A stretch of DNA of 64,000 nt from AP-15 sp963789025. GTDB lineage: Bacteria > Pseudomonadota > Alphaproteobacteria > ATCC43930 > CGMCC-115725. This document shows, in pieces, positions 41,977 to 51,152 of the stretch. A program made the position numbers and the translations under genes. The notes beneath the pieces are model-generated. The model was not told the DNA's origin. It saw nothing but the letters and a program-made list of their open reading frames with translations, and did no database searches. Position 1 is the first letter of the stretch, and each line of letters starts with the position of its first letter. Location: assembly GCA_963789025.1 (NCBI GenBank), contig CAWBIT010000006.1:248001-312000 (forward strand), written 5' to 3'.

Positions 41977-42960
41977 CTACCCGAGGAGGCCGGCTTCGCG
42001 ATAATATTTCAGCGCTCCCGGATGGATCGGCATGACTGCCTCGCTGGGCACCATATCCTTGATCTCCAGGGTCGACAGCGCGGGGTGCAACCGCCGGAAA
42101 ACGGCGAAGTTCTCGAACACCGCCTTGACCACGGCATAGGTCAGCTCATCCGGCTGATTACTCGATGAGACAAGCACGGCCCGCGTGCCGATCGTCGGGA
42201 CATCGCCGGGGTTGCCAGCGTACATGCCACCTGGGATGACGGAGGCGATATAGTAGGAATGCGTTGCAAGTAGGCGATCGATCGGCGGGCCAGCGACGCG
42301 CACCAGCCGCGCACGGCAGTCCGTCGTAGCCTCCTGGGTCAGCCCATTGGGATGCCCCGCTTCAAAAATAATAGCGTCGACTTTGTTGCTGCAAAGCGCC
42401 TGGTTCTGTTCGGCGGGCGCGAATTCCAACACACGCTCGGGATCGGGTGTCGTCGAGCCATAAAATCCGAGGATTATATCGCGGGTGAAGTTATATCCGA
42501 CACCGCTCGTGCCGATGCCGACGCGCTTGCCACGTAAATCCTGGAAGTCGCGTATGCCGGTATCGGCCCGAGCGACAACGGTAAATGCTTCCGGATAGAG
42601 TGCGATCAAGATGCGCAGCTTCGGGTCGGGGCCGGCGGCAGCAAAGGGGCCCTCACCATGGAAAGCGGCATAGGCGACGTCAGTCTGCGAAAGGCCAAAC
42701 GTCGAGTCGCCGCTCTCGACGCGTCGGATGTTCGCCACCGAGCCATCGGAACTCACCGCGACGCATGGTATCGCCTGATGCTCCCCGTCCAGATTATACA
42801 TGCGGCAGATCGCGTTTCCGACGGGATGGTAGACGCCGCCGGGGGTCCCGGTGGTCAGAGTAACCGGGGTCGGAGAGAGGGCATCGGAGACCGCCATGCA
42901 GCCTGCAACGGCGCTTGCCATGATCGCCGCATTAAGCCACAGCGCTCGCCTCAACGGCAT
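41977..42960 (-). CDS. TAXI-family TRAP transporter solute-binding lipoprotein
   Basis: About 327 aa from MPLRRALWLNAAIMASAVAG, where the lipobox-like AVAGC predicts lipid anchoring. The family motif VTLTTGTPGGVYHPVGNAICR is characteristic of TAXI (TRAP-associated extracytoplasmic immunogenic) proteins. Later segments RVESGDSTFGLSQTDVAY and GKRVGIGTSGVGYNFTR also fit. TAXI proteins bind glutamate, aspartate or carboxylates. No TRAP membrane gene (4TM-12TM) is adjacent, so this is an orphan subunit. The stop of the upstream gene lies 36 bp from this start. Confidence 0.9.
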   Translation of the reverse strand: MPLRRALWLNAAIMASAVAGCMAVSDALSPTPVTLTTGTPGGVYHPVGNAICRMYNLDGEHQAIPCVAVSSDGSVANIRRVESGDSTFGLSQTDVAYAAFHGEGPFAAAGPDPKLRILIALYPEAFTVVARADTGIRDFQDLRGKRVGIGTSGVGYNFTRDIILGFYGSTTPDPERVLEFAPAEQNQALCSNKVDAIIFEAGHPNGLTQEATTDCRARLVRVAGPPIDRLLATHSYYIASVIPGGMYAGNPGDVPTIGTRAVLVSSSNQPDELTYAVVKAVFENFAVFRRLHPALSTLEIKDMVPSEAVMPIHPGALKYYREAGLLG

Positions 42961-42995
42961 GACCGAATGCCCCCTTGCCGCCGGGTGAACGGGCC

Positions 42996-43703
42996 TCACG
43001 CCTCAAGCTCATACTGGACCTTGGAGCCGTCACGCTCGAACTCGCCGCGCACCCAAAGGTTTGACTTGTCGTACCAGGTGCTGCCAGCGAAGTAGGGCGT
43101 GATCAACGTGTAGCGCGTGGCGCGAACCTGGCCCCCGGCGGTCGCGACTTGCTCGTCTCCGAACTTGCGCGCGCTGATACCGATGATGCCGCCACGCTGC
43201 GCGTCGACCACCGTTGCCTGCTCCAGCATCGCTGGGGTCCACAGGCTGTTTGATGTCAAGGTGGCGGCGGAAGCGATAACGGGACCGGCCTTGCTCAGCA
43301 CGCGAAATCCCTGAGGCATAGCCGCGCCCTCGACGTGTAGGGTCTCGCCATGCTCCACCGTTTCGCTGTTCAGAGATATCAGCCGCCCGTCACGCCAGGT
43401 CTCTTTGGAGCGGTGACTGAACGCAAAGACGGAAAGGAAGGCTACCTTGACCGAGAGATCGATGTCGGTCGCGACCCGGGTCTCGCCCGTTGCCGACGAA
43501 TAGGAGACCGTGTGGGCGCCAATCTTGAAACCTTTGTACAGGACCGAGAATCGTCGATTGCTGGCTGGGGTCGGCAAGACGATTGCTGTTGCGGCACGAG
43601 CGACCGGAGAAAAAGCGCAACCGACGGCCCCGGCAAATCCGCCCATCAGGAGCGCGCGCCGCGGAATAGACGTCCGCTCTTGACCACGGCAAAATGGAAA
43701 CAT
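42996..43703 (-). CDS. Exported DUF6134-like protein with Tat-type signal
   Basis: 235 aa. The N terminus has IPRRALLMGGFAGAVGCAFS and ends ...PVARA, a twin-arginine-type signal, so export in folded form is possible. The body (RRFSVLYKGFKIGAHTVSYS, RSKETWRDGRLISLNSETVE, TLITPYFAGSTWYDKSNLWV) resembles the DUF6134 family of secreted proteins with a beta-rich fold. No enzyme activity is known. It lies just upstream of the TAXI gene in the same direction and may be co-transcribed. Confidence 0.75.
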   Translation of the reverse strand: MFPFCRGQERTSIPRRALLMGGFAGAVGCAFSPVARAATAIVLPTPASNRRFSVLYKGFKIGAHTVSYSSATGETRVATDIDLSVKVAFLSVFAFSHRSKETWRDGRLISLNSETVEHGETLHVEGAAMPQGFRVLSKAGPVIASAATLTSNSLWTPAMLEQATVVDAQRGGIIGISARKFGDEQVATAGGQVRATRYTLITPYFAGSTWYDKSNLWVRGEFERDGSKVQYELEA

Positions 43704-43982
43704 GGTATGGCCTCGACTTTCGATGAGATCCGAAAATATTCCTGTGGATACGGTGCCGAGGCGCGGTTCTTGATGTTAGCCGACATTCCCCGCATTCCCG
43801 AATTGTAAGCGCGATAGTCCGCAATTTTGGCCACGGTCACAACACATTTCAAACCCTGCGCGGGACGACTTCGTGAAGGTGGATTGCGCGGCCTGTCATC
43901 CTGTCGCGCGCTGGCGCCAGAGGCCCTGCTCAGGGTCGGGCTGAGCGGGGGGAAGGTGCTCGGCGTGAATTCAAATCGCTCG

Positions 43983-45231
43983 ATGTTGCCGTTTTGTGAA
44001 CCCTCGCGTCTCTTGCGGACGACCGTGCTCATGATCTGCGCCACGCTCACGGCCGGAACCGCTGGCGCACAAGAGCCCGCAGGCCCGACCCGCGTTCAGG
44101 TTTATCGCCGGGTCGAGGCGTTGACCGCACTCGGCCGCAGGATGTTCGTGGATCCCTCACTCTCGGTCTCGGGCCAAATGTCTTGCGCGTCTTGCCACAG
44201 CCCGCTCGACGCGTTCGGCCCGCCAAATTCGCTGTCGGTGCATCTGGGCGGGAAGGACCTCCAGCAGTCCGGGATACGAGCCGTACCGTCCCTCAAATAC
44301 CTGCAGGCGACCCCGCAATTCACCGAGCATTTTTTCGATTCCGACGACGCGGCCGACGACAGCGTCGACAATGGTCCGACCGGCGGGCTCACCTGGGACG
44401 GCAGAGTCGACCGGGGGCGCGACCAGGCGCGCATCCCGCTGCTGTCGCCTTTTGAAATGGCCAATCGAGACCCGCCGGAATTCGCCGCCCGGCTGCGCCG
44501 TACCGCCTACGCCGGCGAGTTCTCTCCGATTTTCGGCGACACGGTGCTCGCCCAACCGGACAAGGCGTTCGAGGCGGCCCTCGAAGTGTTCGAGGTGTAC
44601 GAGCAAAGCCATGCCGAGTTCTATCCCTACAGCAGCAAATACGATGCCTACCTTGCCGGCAAAGCCGAGCTAACGGCCCAGGAGCGGCGCGGATTATCGT
44701 TGTTCGAGGACCCTGCCAAAGGCAATTGCGCCAGATGCCATGTGAGCGCGCCCGGTAAAGACGGAACGCCGCCGCAATTCACCGATTACGGGCTCGTAGC
44801 GATCGGCGCGCCGCGCAACACCGCGATTCCAGCCAATAAGGATCCGAGTTTTTTTCGACCTCGGCCTGTGCGGACCGTTGCGCAGCGATCTGCGCGATAG
44901 AGCCGAATATTGCGGCCGGTTCAAGACCCCCTCGCTGCGCAACGTCGCTACGCGCCGGGTATTTTTTCACAACGGGATCTTTCACACGCTCCGGCAGGTA
45001 ATGGAGTTCTATGTGCAGCGCGACACTAACCCCGAGAAATGGTATCCGCGCGATGCGAATGGGAGTGTGCGCAAATTCGACAACCTGCCCGCAGTCTACC
45101 GTGCCAATGTCGATGTTGACCCGCCCTTCGGCGGGCACCCCGGCGACCGGCCGGCATTGTCCGATGACGAGATCGACGACGTCATCGCTTTCATGCGGAC
45201 CCTGACCGACGGTTTTGTGCCGGAGAAGTAA
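43983..45231 (+). pseudogene. Di-heme cytochrome c peroxidase (MauG-like), broken by a +1 T in a 7-T run
   Basis: From MLPFCEPSRLLRTTVLMICA (signal peptide) to the stop at 45231, about 416 aa if the frame is repaired. The first heme site is CASCH (MSCASCHSPLDAFG) and the second is CARCH (GNCARCHVSAPGKD). In GATCCGAG followed by seven Ts the frame leaves the family sequence. With six Ts the text reads DPSFFDLGLCGPLRSDLRDR and joins the open frame that ends RTLTDGFVPEK. The break lies at about 44849-44855. The enzyme reduces periplasmic H2O2 using cytochrome electrons. A real frameshift, slippage on the run, or an assembly error cannot be told apart here. Confidence 0.85.
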
Positions 45232-45234
45232 CCC

Positions 45235-46134
45235 CTAGTCGGGCGGCGGAAAACGATCGATCCAGTGGCGGACGATGTCCTCGCGGCGGCATACCCACAC
45301 CTGGGGGTGCCCGAGGATGTACTGGATGAAGCGGATCAGCGCCTTCGCCCTGCCGGGATGCCCCGTCAGCCGCATATGCAGCCCCACCGACATCATGCGC
45401 GGGCGCTCCGCACCCTCTTCGTAGAGGACATCGAAGCTGTCGCGCAGAAAGGCGAAGAAATCCTCGCCGGAACCGAAAACGCCGCGGCCGAATTTCGAAT
45501 CATTGGTGGTCAGCGAATAGGGCACAACGAGGTGTGGCCGGTCACCCACCCGCACCCAATAGGGCAGCTCGTCGTTATAGGTGTCGCTGTCGTAGAGGAA
45601 GCCGCCATGCTCGACCAACAGGCGGCGGGTATTTTCCGACGGCGCGTAGCGGCAGTACCAGCCGACCGGTGTCTTGCCGGTGGTCCGCCGGATAATGTCG
45701 ACGGCCTCAGCGATCTGCTTGCGTTCCTCGGCCTCCGAGAGCCCGGGGTGGTTGGTCCAGCGATAGCCGTGGCTGCAGATGTCCCAGCCGCTCGCGGCGA
45801 TCGCCGCGGCGGCGGGCGGGTTCGCCTCGAAGGCCTTGGCGCAGCCGAAAATCGTCACCGGAACCCCGAAGCGCGTGAAGATCCGATGCAGCCGCCAAAA
45901 ACCGACCCGAGCACCATATTCGAACATGCTCTCGGCGCCGAGGTCGCGGCCGGTCACCCCCAGATCCGCGCCCAGCATCTCGGTCAACCCGCCCTCGGAA
46001 ACACCGTCCCCGGCGGGATAGGAGAGCTCCGAGCCTTCCTCGAAATTGATCACGAAATTGACGGCGATGCGGGCATTCCCGGGCCATTGGGCATGCGGCA
46101 GCTCGGCGCCGTAGCCGACGAAATCACGTGTCAT
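45235..46134 (-). CDS. Polysaccharide deacetylase family protein, PuuE (allantoinase)-like
   Basis: A 299-aa NodB-fold protein with FVINFEEGSELSYPAGDG, GWDICSHGYRWTNHPGLSEAE (conserved His-x-Tyr region) and WYCRYAPSENTRRLLVEHGG. The pattern and length match the PuuE group, cofactor-independent allantoinases, and related hydrolases. Purine-catabolic genes are not adjacent, so the substrate is uncertain. The ATG overlaps the stop of the upstream DUF29 gene (ATGA), so they are translationally coupled. Convergent with the peroxidase gene (3 bp between stops). Confidence 0.85.
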   Translation of the reverse strand: MTRDFVGYGAELPHAQWPGNARIAVNFVINFEEGSELSYPAGDGVSEGGLTEMLGADLGVTGRDLGAESMFEYGARVGFWRLHRIFTRFGVPVTIFGCAKAFEANPPAAAAIAASGWDICSHGYRWTNHPGLSEAEERKQIAEAVDIIRRTTGKTPVGWYCRYAPSENTRRLLVEHGGFLYDSDTYNDELPYWVRVGDRPHLVVPYSLTTNDSKFGRGVFGSGEDFFAFLRDSFDVLYEEGAERPRMMSVGLHMRLTGHPGRAKALIRFIQYILGHPQVWVCRREDIVRHWIDRFPPPD

Positions 46135-46619
46135 CTCGCCTCCGTTTGCGGCTCATGCCCAGGAGAGATGGGGTACCAATCCTCCTGGCAGATCTCGTCG
46201 AGCGAGTAGGGGCATTTGTCGGGGAAAGCCTGAGCCGCCCCATGTTCGCCAAAATTGCGAAGGGAGAGCGCGGCATTTCGGCGCGCTTGGACATACAGCC
46301 TTTCCAGCCTCGCTTCGATATCGCGGCGCAAAGTGGGCGAGAGTTTATCCTCCAATGCGGCGCGAGCGTCCGAGACGCTGTGCATCCAATCGAAGCGCGG
46401 CGGCTCGGCCGGTGAATAGGCCAGCTTGAGGAGATGCTCGATGATGCGACGGATCTGGCTGCGGACCGCATCGCGCTCGCTCTTGCCCAAATCTTCGATC
46501 TCCTCGGCCACATGCTCGCGATCGAACCGGTTGTCGGAGACGGGCATGGTACGCAGCACCTCGGCCTGGTGCTGCGTCCAGGCGTAGAAGTCATCCTCGT
46601 AGCGTGGTCCGTCCGGCAT
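46131..46619 (-). CDS. DUF29 domain protein
   Basis: A 162-aa helical protein. YEDDFYAWTQHQAEVLRTMP, REHVAEEIEDLGKSERDAVR, SQIRRIIEHLLKLAYSPAEP and ALSLRNFGEHGAAQAFPDKC are the DUF29 pattern. This family is common in cyanobacteria and alphaproteobacteria and has no known biochemical role. It overlaps the deacetylase gene start and sits 9 bp after the large hydrolase stop, so the three genes 48611-45235 form one string. Confidence 0.9.
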   Translation of the reverse strand: MPDGPRYEDDFYAWTQHQAEVLRTMPVSDNRFDREHVAEEIEDLGKSERDAVRSQIRRIIEHLLKLAYSPAEPPRFDWMHSVSDARAALEDKLSPTLRRDIEARLERLYVQARRNAALSLRNFGEHGAAQAFPDKCPYSLDEICQEDWYPISPGHEPQTEAR

Positions 46620-46628
46620 ATCGGTTCC

Positions 46629-48611
46629 TCACTTCAGCTTGATGTCATGCCGCGGGCGGCCCCAATCGGCGGCGGCTGCTGTGGCGCGCTCGACATCCTC
46701 GTCGAGCATCAGCCCCTCCTCGACAAGCTGTCGCGCCGCAGCCGTGATCGCCGCGACGTAAGCTTCGGGGGTCGGGTAACGCTCGAGGATCGACCGCCGC
46801 GGGTCGCCGGTCATCCGCCGCTCCTCCACAGTCTCGGGCAATGGGATGTAGCTGCCGGAGAATTCGTGCATCGCGCCGTGGCCAAAGCCGCGCGCCCGCA
46901 GGTTCCAACCGCAATAGGTGCCGAGCGGCGCTTGCACCATCGGCGCCCTGACGCCGGCGATATCATTGCCTTCCGCGTCGACTGCCGGCACCAGCACCGT
47001 GTAGCCCTCACCCGGCACCACATCCGGGGGTTCCTTCAGGATCCCGCGCTCCGCTTCGGGGCCGAAATCCAACAGCGGCAGCGAATTGGGCTCGTGCGGG
47101 AGGGCCACGCCGGGGATCGCCGGGAATTGCCGGCGCCATTCCTCGAACTGAACCAGAGTGCCGTCGGCGCGCTGCGGGATGCGGCTGTCGGGCGGCGCAA
47201 TACCGTCCGTCGCCCAGCGGTCCATCGCGTCGATCATCGCGCGGAACAGCATCGACGTCGCGACGGTATTGAGAAAATTCTGGCGGATGCCGCGGTCCAA
47301 CGGTTTCGGGATCGGGTCGGCAAAATGCTGCGAGCTGGCCCAGAAATAGAACCGCACGGTCGATGGCTGCGGCAGGTCGTTGCCGCGGGTGTCGGTATGA
47401 ACGAGTGATCCGCGCCGCTGCCAATATTCGGTCGCGGTTTGCGTGTGAATGATCAAGGGGTCGGTCTCGGGCCGCTTCAGGATCGCGTCGCGCCGACCGG
47501 TCAGGTGATCGGTCGTCTCGGCGTAAGAGAACGGGAATGTGTCGGCCGGGTTGAAGTGATCCTCGTATTGCTGCCCGCCCGACACGACCGCATTCGCAAA
47601 ACGCTGGTTCAGCCATTTGCGTCCGGCGCCGGCGACATGCGGCAGGACCCCGTCGAACACCTTGCGGCCGGCGGCGTCGGCATTGAACCCGCGATAGACG
47701 AAATCGCGGATGCAGCGCCCGGTCTGCGACCGGCCCCAGGCGTAGGCTTTTTCGATCGTCCCGAGGCCCGCGTCCGCATATCGCAGAAAACTGACAAAAT
47801 CGCGCACCGCCGCATGGCCGAGCCCGAGCACCAGCGGGTCCCGGCCGGTATAGACCAGCTCATAGATCCAGCCCGGCTCGAAGCCGCCGGGCATGTGGAT
47901 GTGCGTATCGGAGGGAATAACCGCCTGCTCGGCGCCTTGGTTATCGAGGCCGACCCCGCCTTCGATGCGCGCGAAGCGCCAGCGCTCGGGCGGCACCGGG
48001 ATCCGCTCGTCGTCGGGATAGCGGCGGCGCGTCAGGCTTGCCTCGCGCGGGTCGAGCGATACGGTCGGATGACTGCGCGTCGAGGCGTGGCCGCTCAGCG
48101 GAAAAGTCGTGATCCCGGAACGGTCGGCGATGTACTCAACCCGGACCAGCCCGGTTACCGCCGGCACGGTCGGGAGGTCGAGCACCATCCGGCCGTTCCC
48201 TGGCAGCAGGTCGCCCTGCCAGGCGAGCCACACGGCGGTGTAGCCGCGGCGCATCAGAAAGCCATTTCCGGCGTGCTCGAGGGTCCGCGGGTCGTTCGAG
48301 GCTGGCGCGTCGTTGAAGAATTGCAGCATCCGCTTGTTGCCGCGGTTGCCGTAATCGAAAAAGATCCGCCGGTTGCCGCGCCCGGCATCGGCCGGCTTCA
48401 GGATCGAGAAATCGCCGGCAAACCGGACGAGCCCCGCGGCATCCGTAGGCGCCTTGTCGATGTCGGTAACGCCTCGCTGCGCCAGCGCGCCCGGATCGAC
48501 CGCGAAATGCGCCCTCCCGACGAGGCGTTCATATGCGCCGAGAGCGCCGAACTTGTGCCCACCCGCAAACAGAAACCGCTCGGCAATCGACAATTCCACT
48601 CGGTTAGTCAC
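46629..48611 (-). CDS. Large alpha/beta hydrolase-domain protein
   Basis: 660 aa from a GTG at 48611 (GAGG 7 bp upstream). The long N-terminal beta-rich part (HKFGALGAYERLVGRAHFAV, RIFFDYGNRGNKRMLQFFND) is followed by an alpha/beta-hydrolase domain whose elbow is AYAWGRSQTGRCIRDFVYRG (G-x-S-x-G) and by ADTFPFSYAETTDHLTGRRD. It matches the uncharacterised alpha/beta hydrolase-10 group. No signal peptide is apparent, so it is probably cytoplasmic. Substrate unknown. Confidence 0.85.
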   Translation of the reverse strand: MTNRVELSIAERFLFAGGHKFGALGAYERLVGRAHFAVDPGALAQRGVTDIDKAPTDAAGLVRFAGDFSILKPADAGRGNRRIFFDYGNRGNKRMLQFFNDAPASNDPRTLEHAGNGFLMRRGYTAVWLAWQGDLLPGNGRMVLDLPTVPAVTGLVRVEYIADRSGITTFPLSGHASTRSHPTVSLDPREASLTRRRYPDDERIPVPPERWRFARIEGGVGLDNQGAEQAVIPSDTHIHMPGGFEPGWIYELVYTGRDPLVLGLGHAAVRDFVSFLRYADAGLGTIEKAYAWGRSQTGRCIRDFVYRGFNADAAGRKVFDGVLPHVAGAGRKWLNQRFANAVVSGGQQYEDHFNPADTFPFSYAETTDHLTGRRDAILKRPETDPLIIHTQTATEYWQRRGSLVHTDTRGNDLPQPSTVRFYFWASSQHFADPIPKPLDRGIRQNFLNTVATSMLFRAMIDAMDRWATDGIAPPDSRIPQRADGTLVQFEEWRRQFPAIPGVALPHEPNSLPLLDFGPEAERGILKEPPDVVPGEGYTVLVPAVDAEGNDIAGVRAPMVQAPLGTYCGWNLRARGFGHGAMHEFSGSYIPLPETVEERRMTGDPRRSILERYPTPEAYVAAITAAARQLVEEGLMLDEDVERATAAAADWGRPRHDIKLK

Positions 48612-48635
48612 GACCCAGCCTCCTCAACCCGTTTA

Positions 48636-48745
48636 CCGTCGCCCCCGCGAAAGCGGGGGCCCAGAGCCTGCCCCTGGCTTGAACAGGGGGCTACTTCGCC
48701 CGAGCGTGCCGCCCCTGGGTTCCCGCTTTCGCGGGAACGACGGAT
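48636..48745. repeat. Palindromic repeat, family B (copy in the peptidase/hydrolase gap)
   Basis: Outer stems are GCCCCCGCGAAAGCGGGGGC and GTTCCCGCTTTCGCGGGAAC. The core has CCTGCCCCTGGCTTGAACAGGGGGC and GCCGCCCCTGGG. The core is in reverse complement orientation to 32295-32390 and 56942-57031. It fills the gap 48612-48750 almost exactly. Confidence 0.75.
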
Positions 48746-48750
48746 GGGGA

Positions 48751-49911
48751 TCATGCCGCCGCAACTTCCAGAATAGTCAGCGCCAGGGCCTGGGCGCGGG
48801 GGACCAGGGTGTCGATGCGGCACCACTCGTCGTCGCGGTGGGCGTTGCCGCCGACCGGGCCCGTGCCGCACAAGGTCGGGGTGCCGAGGGCCGCGGTGAA
48901 CCCGCTGTCGGCGGAGCCGCCGGTCGCCTCGGCGCCAACCTGGAAGCCGAGGCCCGCCGCCGAGCGGCCATAAGCTTCGAGCAATTCGCGGCTCTTCTCG
49001 TCCTGCTCCAAGGGTAGGAAATTACCCTCGCGCAGGATGCGGCCTTCGCTGCCCGGCAACTCGCAGCAGTGGCAGATCTCGCGCACTTCGCCGAGGATCT
49101 TCTCCATAATGTTCATCGTCGGAAAGCGAACATCGATCGCGGCGGTGGCGCGGGCGGCGACGGTGTTGACCGCCGTGCCCCCCTGCACGAGCCCGACATT
49201 GATCGTGGTGCCGAGGTCGTAATCGGTCAGCCGGTGCAACCGCTGGATCTTGCGAGAGAGCGCCTCGATTGCGCTGACACCTTGCGCATGTGCGGCGCCG
49301 GAATGAGCAGCGCGCCCGGTCACCTCCAATTCGATAAAGGCCGCCCCCTTGCGCCGGGACACGAGATTGCCGCTCGGCCGGCCGGGCTCGGAGTTGAAGA
49401 CGGCGCGCGCGTCCTTGGCCTCGGCTTCGATGACCGGGCGCGAAGAGGGCGAGGCAATCTCCTCGTCGGACGTATAGAGCCCGGTCAGAGGACACGGCGC
49501 GCCGAAGCGGCGCAACGCTTCGAGCACAAAGGTGTTCATGACGAGGCCCGCTTTCATGTCGGCGACGCCCGGCCCGAATGCCTGATCACCGTCGATGCGG
49601 AACGGCCGCTGGGCGGCGGTGCCGTCGGGGAACACCGTATCGCGGTGACCCATCAACACGATCGGCCGGTTGCCGCCGCCGGTGCCGGGGATGCGCGCCG
49701 CCATGCAATCGCCAAAAATTTCGTTTGGAAAGATTTCACATGAGATGCCCGCCGCTTCGAGCCAGGCCCGCAGCCGATCGCCGACGGCATCGACGCCGGG
49801 TTTGTTGTAGCTGCCGGAATCGATGTTCACAAGATCGGCCAACAGGTTAACCATCGCCTGATGCTGCCGGCCGAGATGCTCGATGATGGCGGTCTTCGCC
49901 TCGACGCTCAT
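48751..49911 (-). CDS. M20 family metallopeptidase, carboxypeptidase G2-like
   Basis: About 386 aa from MSVEAKTAIIEHLGRQHQA. A longer start at 49983 adds residues that overlap the mechanosensitive channel promoter region. Zinc residues are visible: VLMGHRDTVFPDGTA (His-x-Asp), GPGVADMKAGLVMN (Asp), and YTSDEEIASPSSR (Glu-Glu). A dimerisation (lid) domain of the M20 type follows (AAHSGAAHAQGVSAIEALSR). These enzymes remove C-terminal glutamate or acyl groups from peptides, folates or N-acyl amino acids. Divergent from the MscS gene. Confidence 0.9.
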   Translation of the reverse strand: MSVEAKTAIIEHLGRQHQAMVNLLADLVNIDSGSYNKPGVDAVGDRLRAWLEAAGISCEIFPNEIFGDCMAARIPGTGGGNRPIVLMGHRDTVFPDGTAAQRPFRIDGDQAFGPGVADMKAGLVMNTFVLEALRRFGAPCPLTGLYTSDEEIASPSSRPVIEAEAKDARAVFNSEPGRPSGNLVSRRKGAAFIELEVTGRAAHSGAAHAQGVSAIEALSRKIQRLHRLTDYDLGTTINVGLVQGGTAVNTVAARATAAIDVRFPTMNIMEKILGEVREICHCCELPGSEGRILREGNFLPLEQDEKSRELLEAYGRSAAGLGFQVGAEATGGSADSGFTAALGTPTLCGTGPVGGNAHRDDEWCRIDTLVPRAQALALTILEVAAA

Positions 49912-49997
49912 TGCTTCGCTCCGATTGGGATCAACGCGGACGCTTTCGGCGATCATCGGCAAAGACTCCACCCAACTCAACATCTGTGCAGGTGCGA

Positions 49998-51152
49998 ATG
50001 ACCTTCATCCATTCGATCTCGTCCTGGGTTCCACCTTGGCTAATCGGCGTAATTACGATGATCGTGCCCGCGATCGTCGTGCTGGCAGTCTACCGCTGGT
50101 TCACCCGCCGGCTGATCCGGCTGGCGGGCCGGTACAGCCCGTTCCTTCAGAGGCTCCTCGCGCGCGGTCAGGGCCCGGCTAGCTTGATTCTCGTTATCGT
50201 CGTTTCGGGTGCCGCGCTGGCCGGTGCGCGCTTCCCATGGGATGTAACGGCCGCGATCGGGCGCGCTCTGTTGGTGGCATTTGTGCTGGCGGTCGGCTGG
50301 GCGGCTGCGATCGCGCTCGATATCGGTGTCGAAATTTATCTGCGCCGGTTCCGCACCGACAGCGAGGACAACCTGCTCGCCCGCAAGCATGTGACGCAGA
50401 TGCGGATCCTGCAGCGAGTTGCGAAAACCCTCCTGGCGATCATCACAGTTGCCGCGGCTTTGATGACCTTCGATTCGGTCCGGCAGTACGGCGTCAGCTT
50501 GTTCGCTTCGGCCGGGGCGGCGGGCCTGATCCTCGGTCTCGCCGCCCGCCCGGTGCTGGGTAACCTGCTCGCCGGCATCCAGATCGCGATGACCCAGCCG
50601 ATCCGGGTCGAGGACCAGGTGGTGGTCGAAGGCGAAACCGGCTGGATCGAAACGATCACCAGCACCTACGTCGTAGTTCGGCTGTGGGATCTGCGGCGGA
50701 TGGTCGTGCCGTTGAGCTACTTCATCGAAAAACCGTTTCAGAACTGGACCTATGAGGGCGCCGCGCAGATCGGCGCGGTCCTCCTCCGGGTCGGCTATGC
50801 GGTGTCGGTGGACAGCCTGCGGCAAAAGCTCGAGGAAATCGTCCGCCAAAGCCCGTTGTGGGACGGCAAGGTGGCGAGGTTGGAGGTTACCGACGTGGCG
50901 ATAGACGCGGTGGAATTGCGCGCCTTGATCAGCGCACGCAATCCCAGCCAGACCTGGGACCTGCGCTGCGAGGTGCGGGAAAAGCTGGTCGCCTTTCTTC
51001 AAGCGCAGCAGCGCCAACCCACGCAACCCGGCGACGAGCCGCCATCCCGAGACGTTATTACCGGCGACAATGAGGTGGCGGCCCCGGTCAAACCACCGCG
51101 TTCCGATCAGCCGGCCCCCTCATCGGTTATCTCCGCTTCTGCGACGCGATAA
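49998..51152 (+). CDS. MscS-family mechanosensitive channel (copy 1)
   Basis: About 384 aa from MTFIHSISSWVPPWLIGVIT. An earlier start at 49911 would overlap the peptidase gene and lacks a signal-type sequence. Three or four hydrophobic segments end in the pore-lining helix and hinge (YGVSLFASAGAAGLILGLAA, RPVLGNLLAGIQIAMTQPIR), followed by the beta domain (GETGWIETITSTYVVVRLWD). These channels release solutes on osmotic down-shock. The C-terminal tail is extra-long and polar. Convergent with copy 2, and the two 3' ends overlap by 46 bp. Confidence 0.9.
   Translation: MTFIHSISSWVPPWLIGVITMIVPAIVVLAVYRWFTRRLIRLAGRYSPFLQRLLARGQGPASLILVIVVSGAALAGARFPWDVTAAIGRALLVAFVLAVGWAAAIALDIGVEIYLRRFRTDSEDNLLARKHVTQMRILQRVAKTLLAIITVAAALMTFDSVRQYGVSLFASAGAAGLILGLAARPVLGNLLAGIQIAMTQPIRVEDQVVVEGETGWIETITSTYVVVRLWDLRRMVVPLSYFIEKPFQNWTYEGAAQIGAVLLRVGYAVSVDSLRQKLEEIVRQSPLWDGKVARLEVTDVAIDAVELRALISARNPSQTWDLRCEVREKLVAFLQAQQRQPTQPGDEPPSRDVITGDNEVAAPVKPPRSDQPAPSSVISASATR

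Noticed and set aside
47439..48776. 445-aa plus-strand frame opposite the large hydrolase
   Set aside because: Shadow of a GC-rich gene, reading through the family B repeat at its end.
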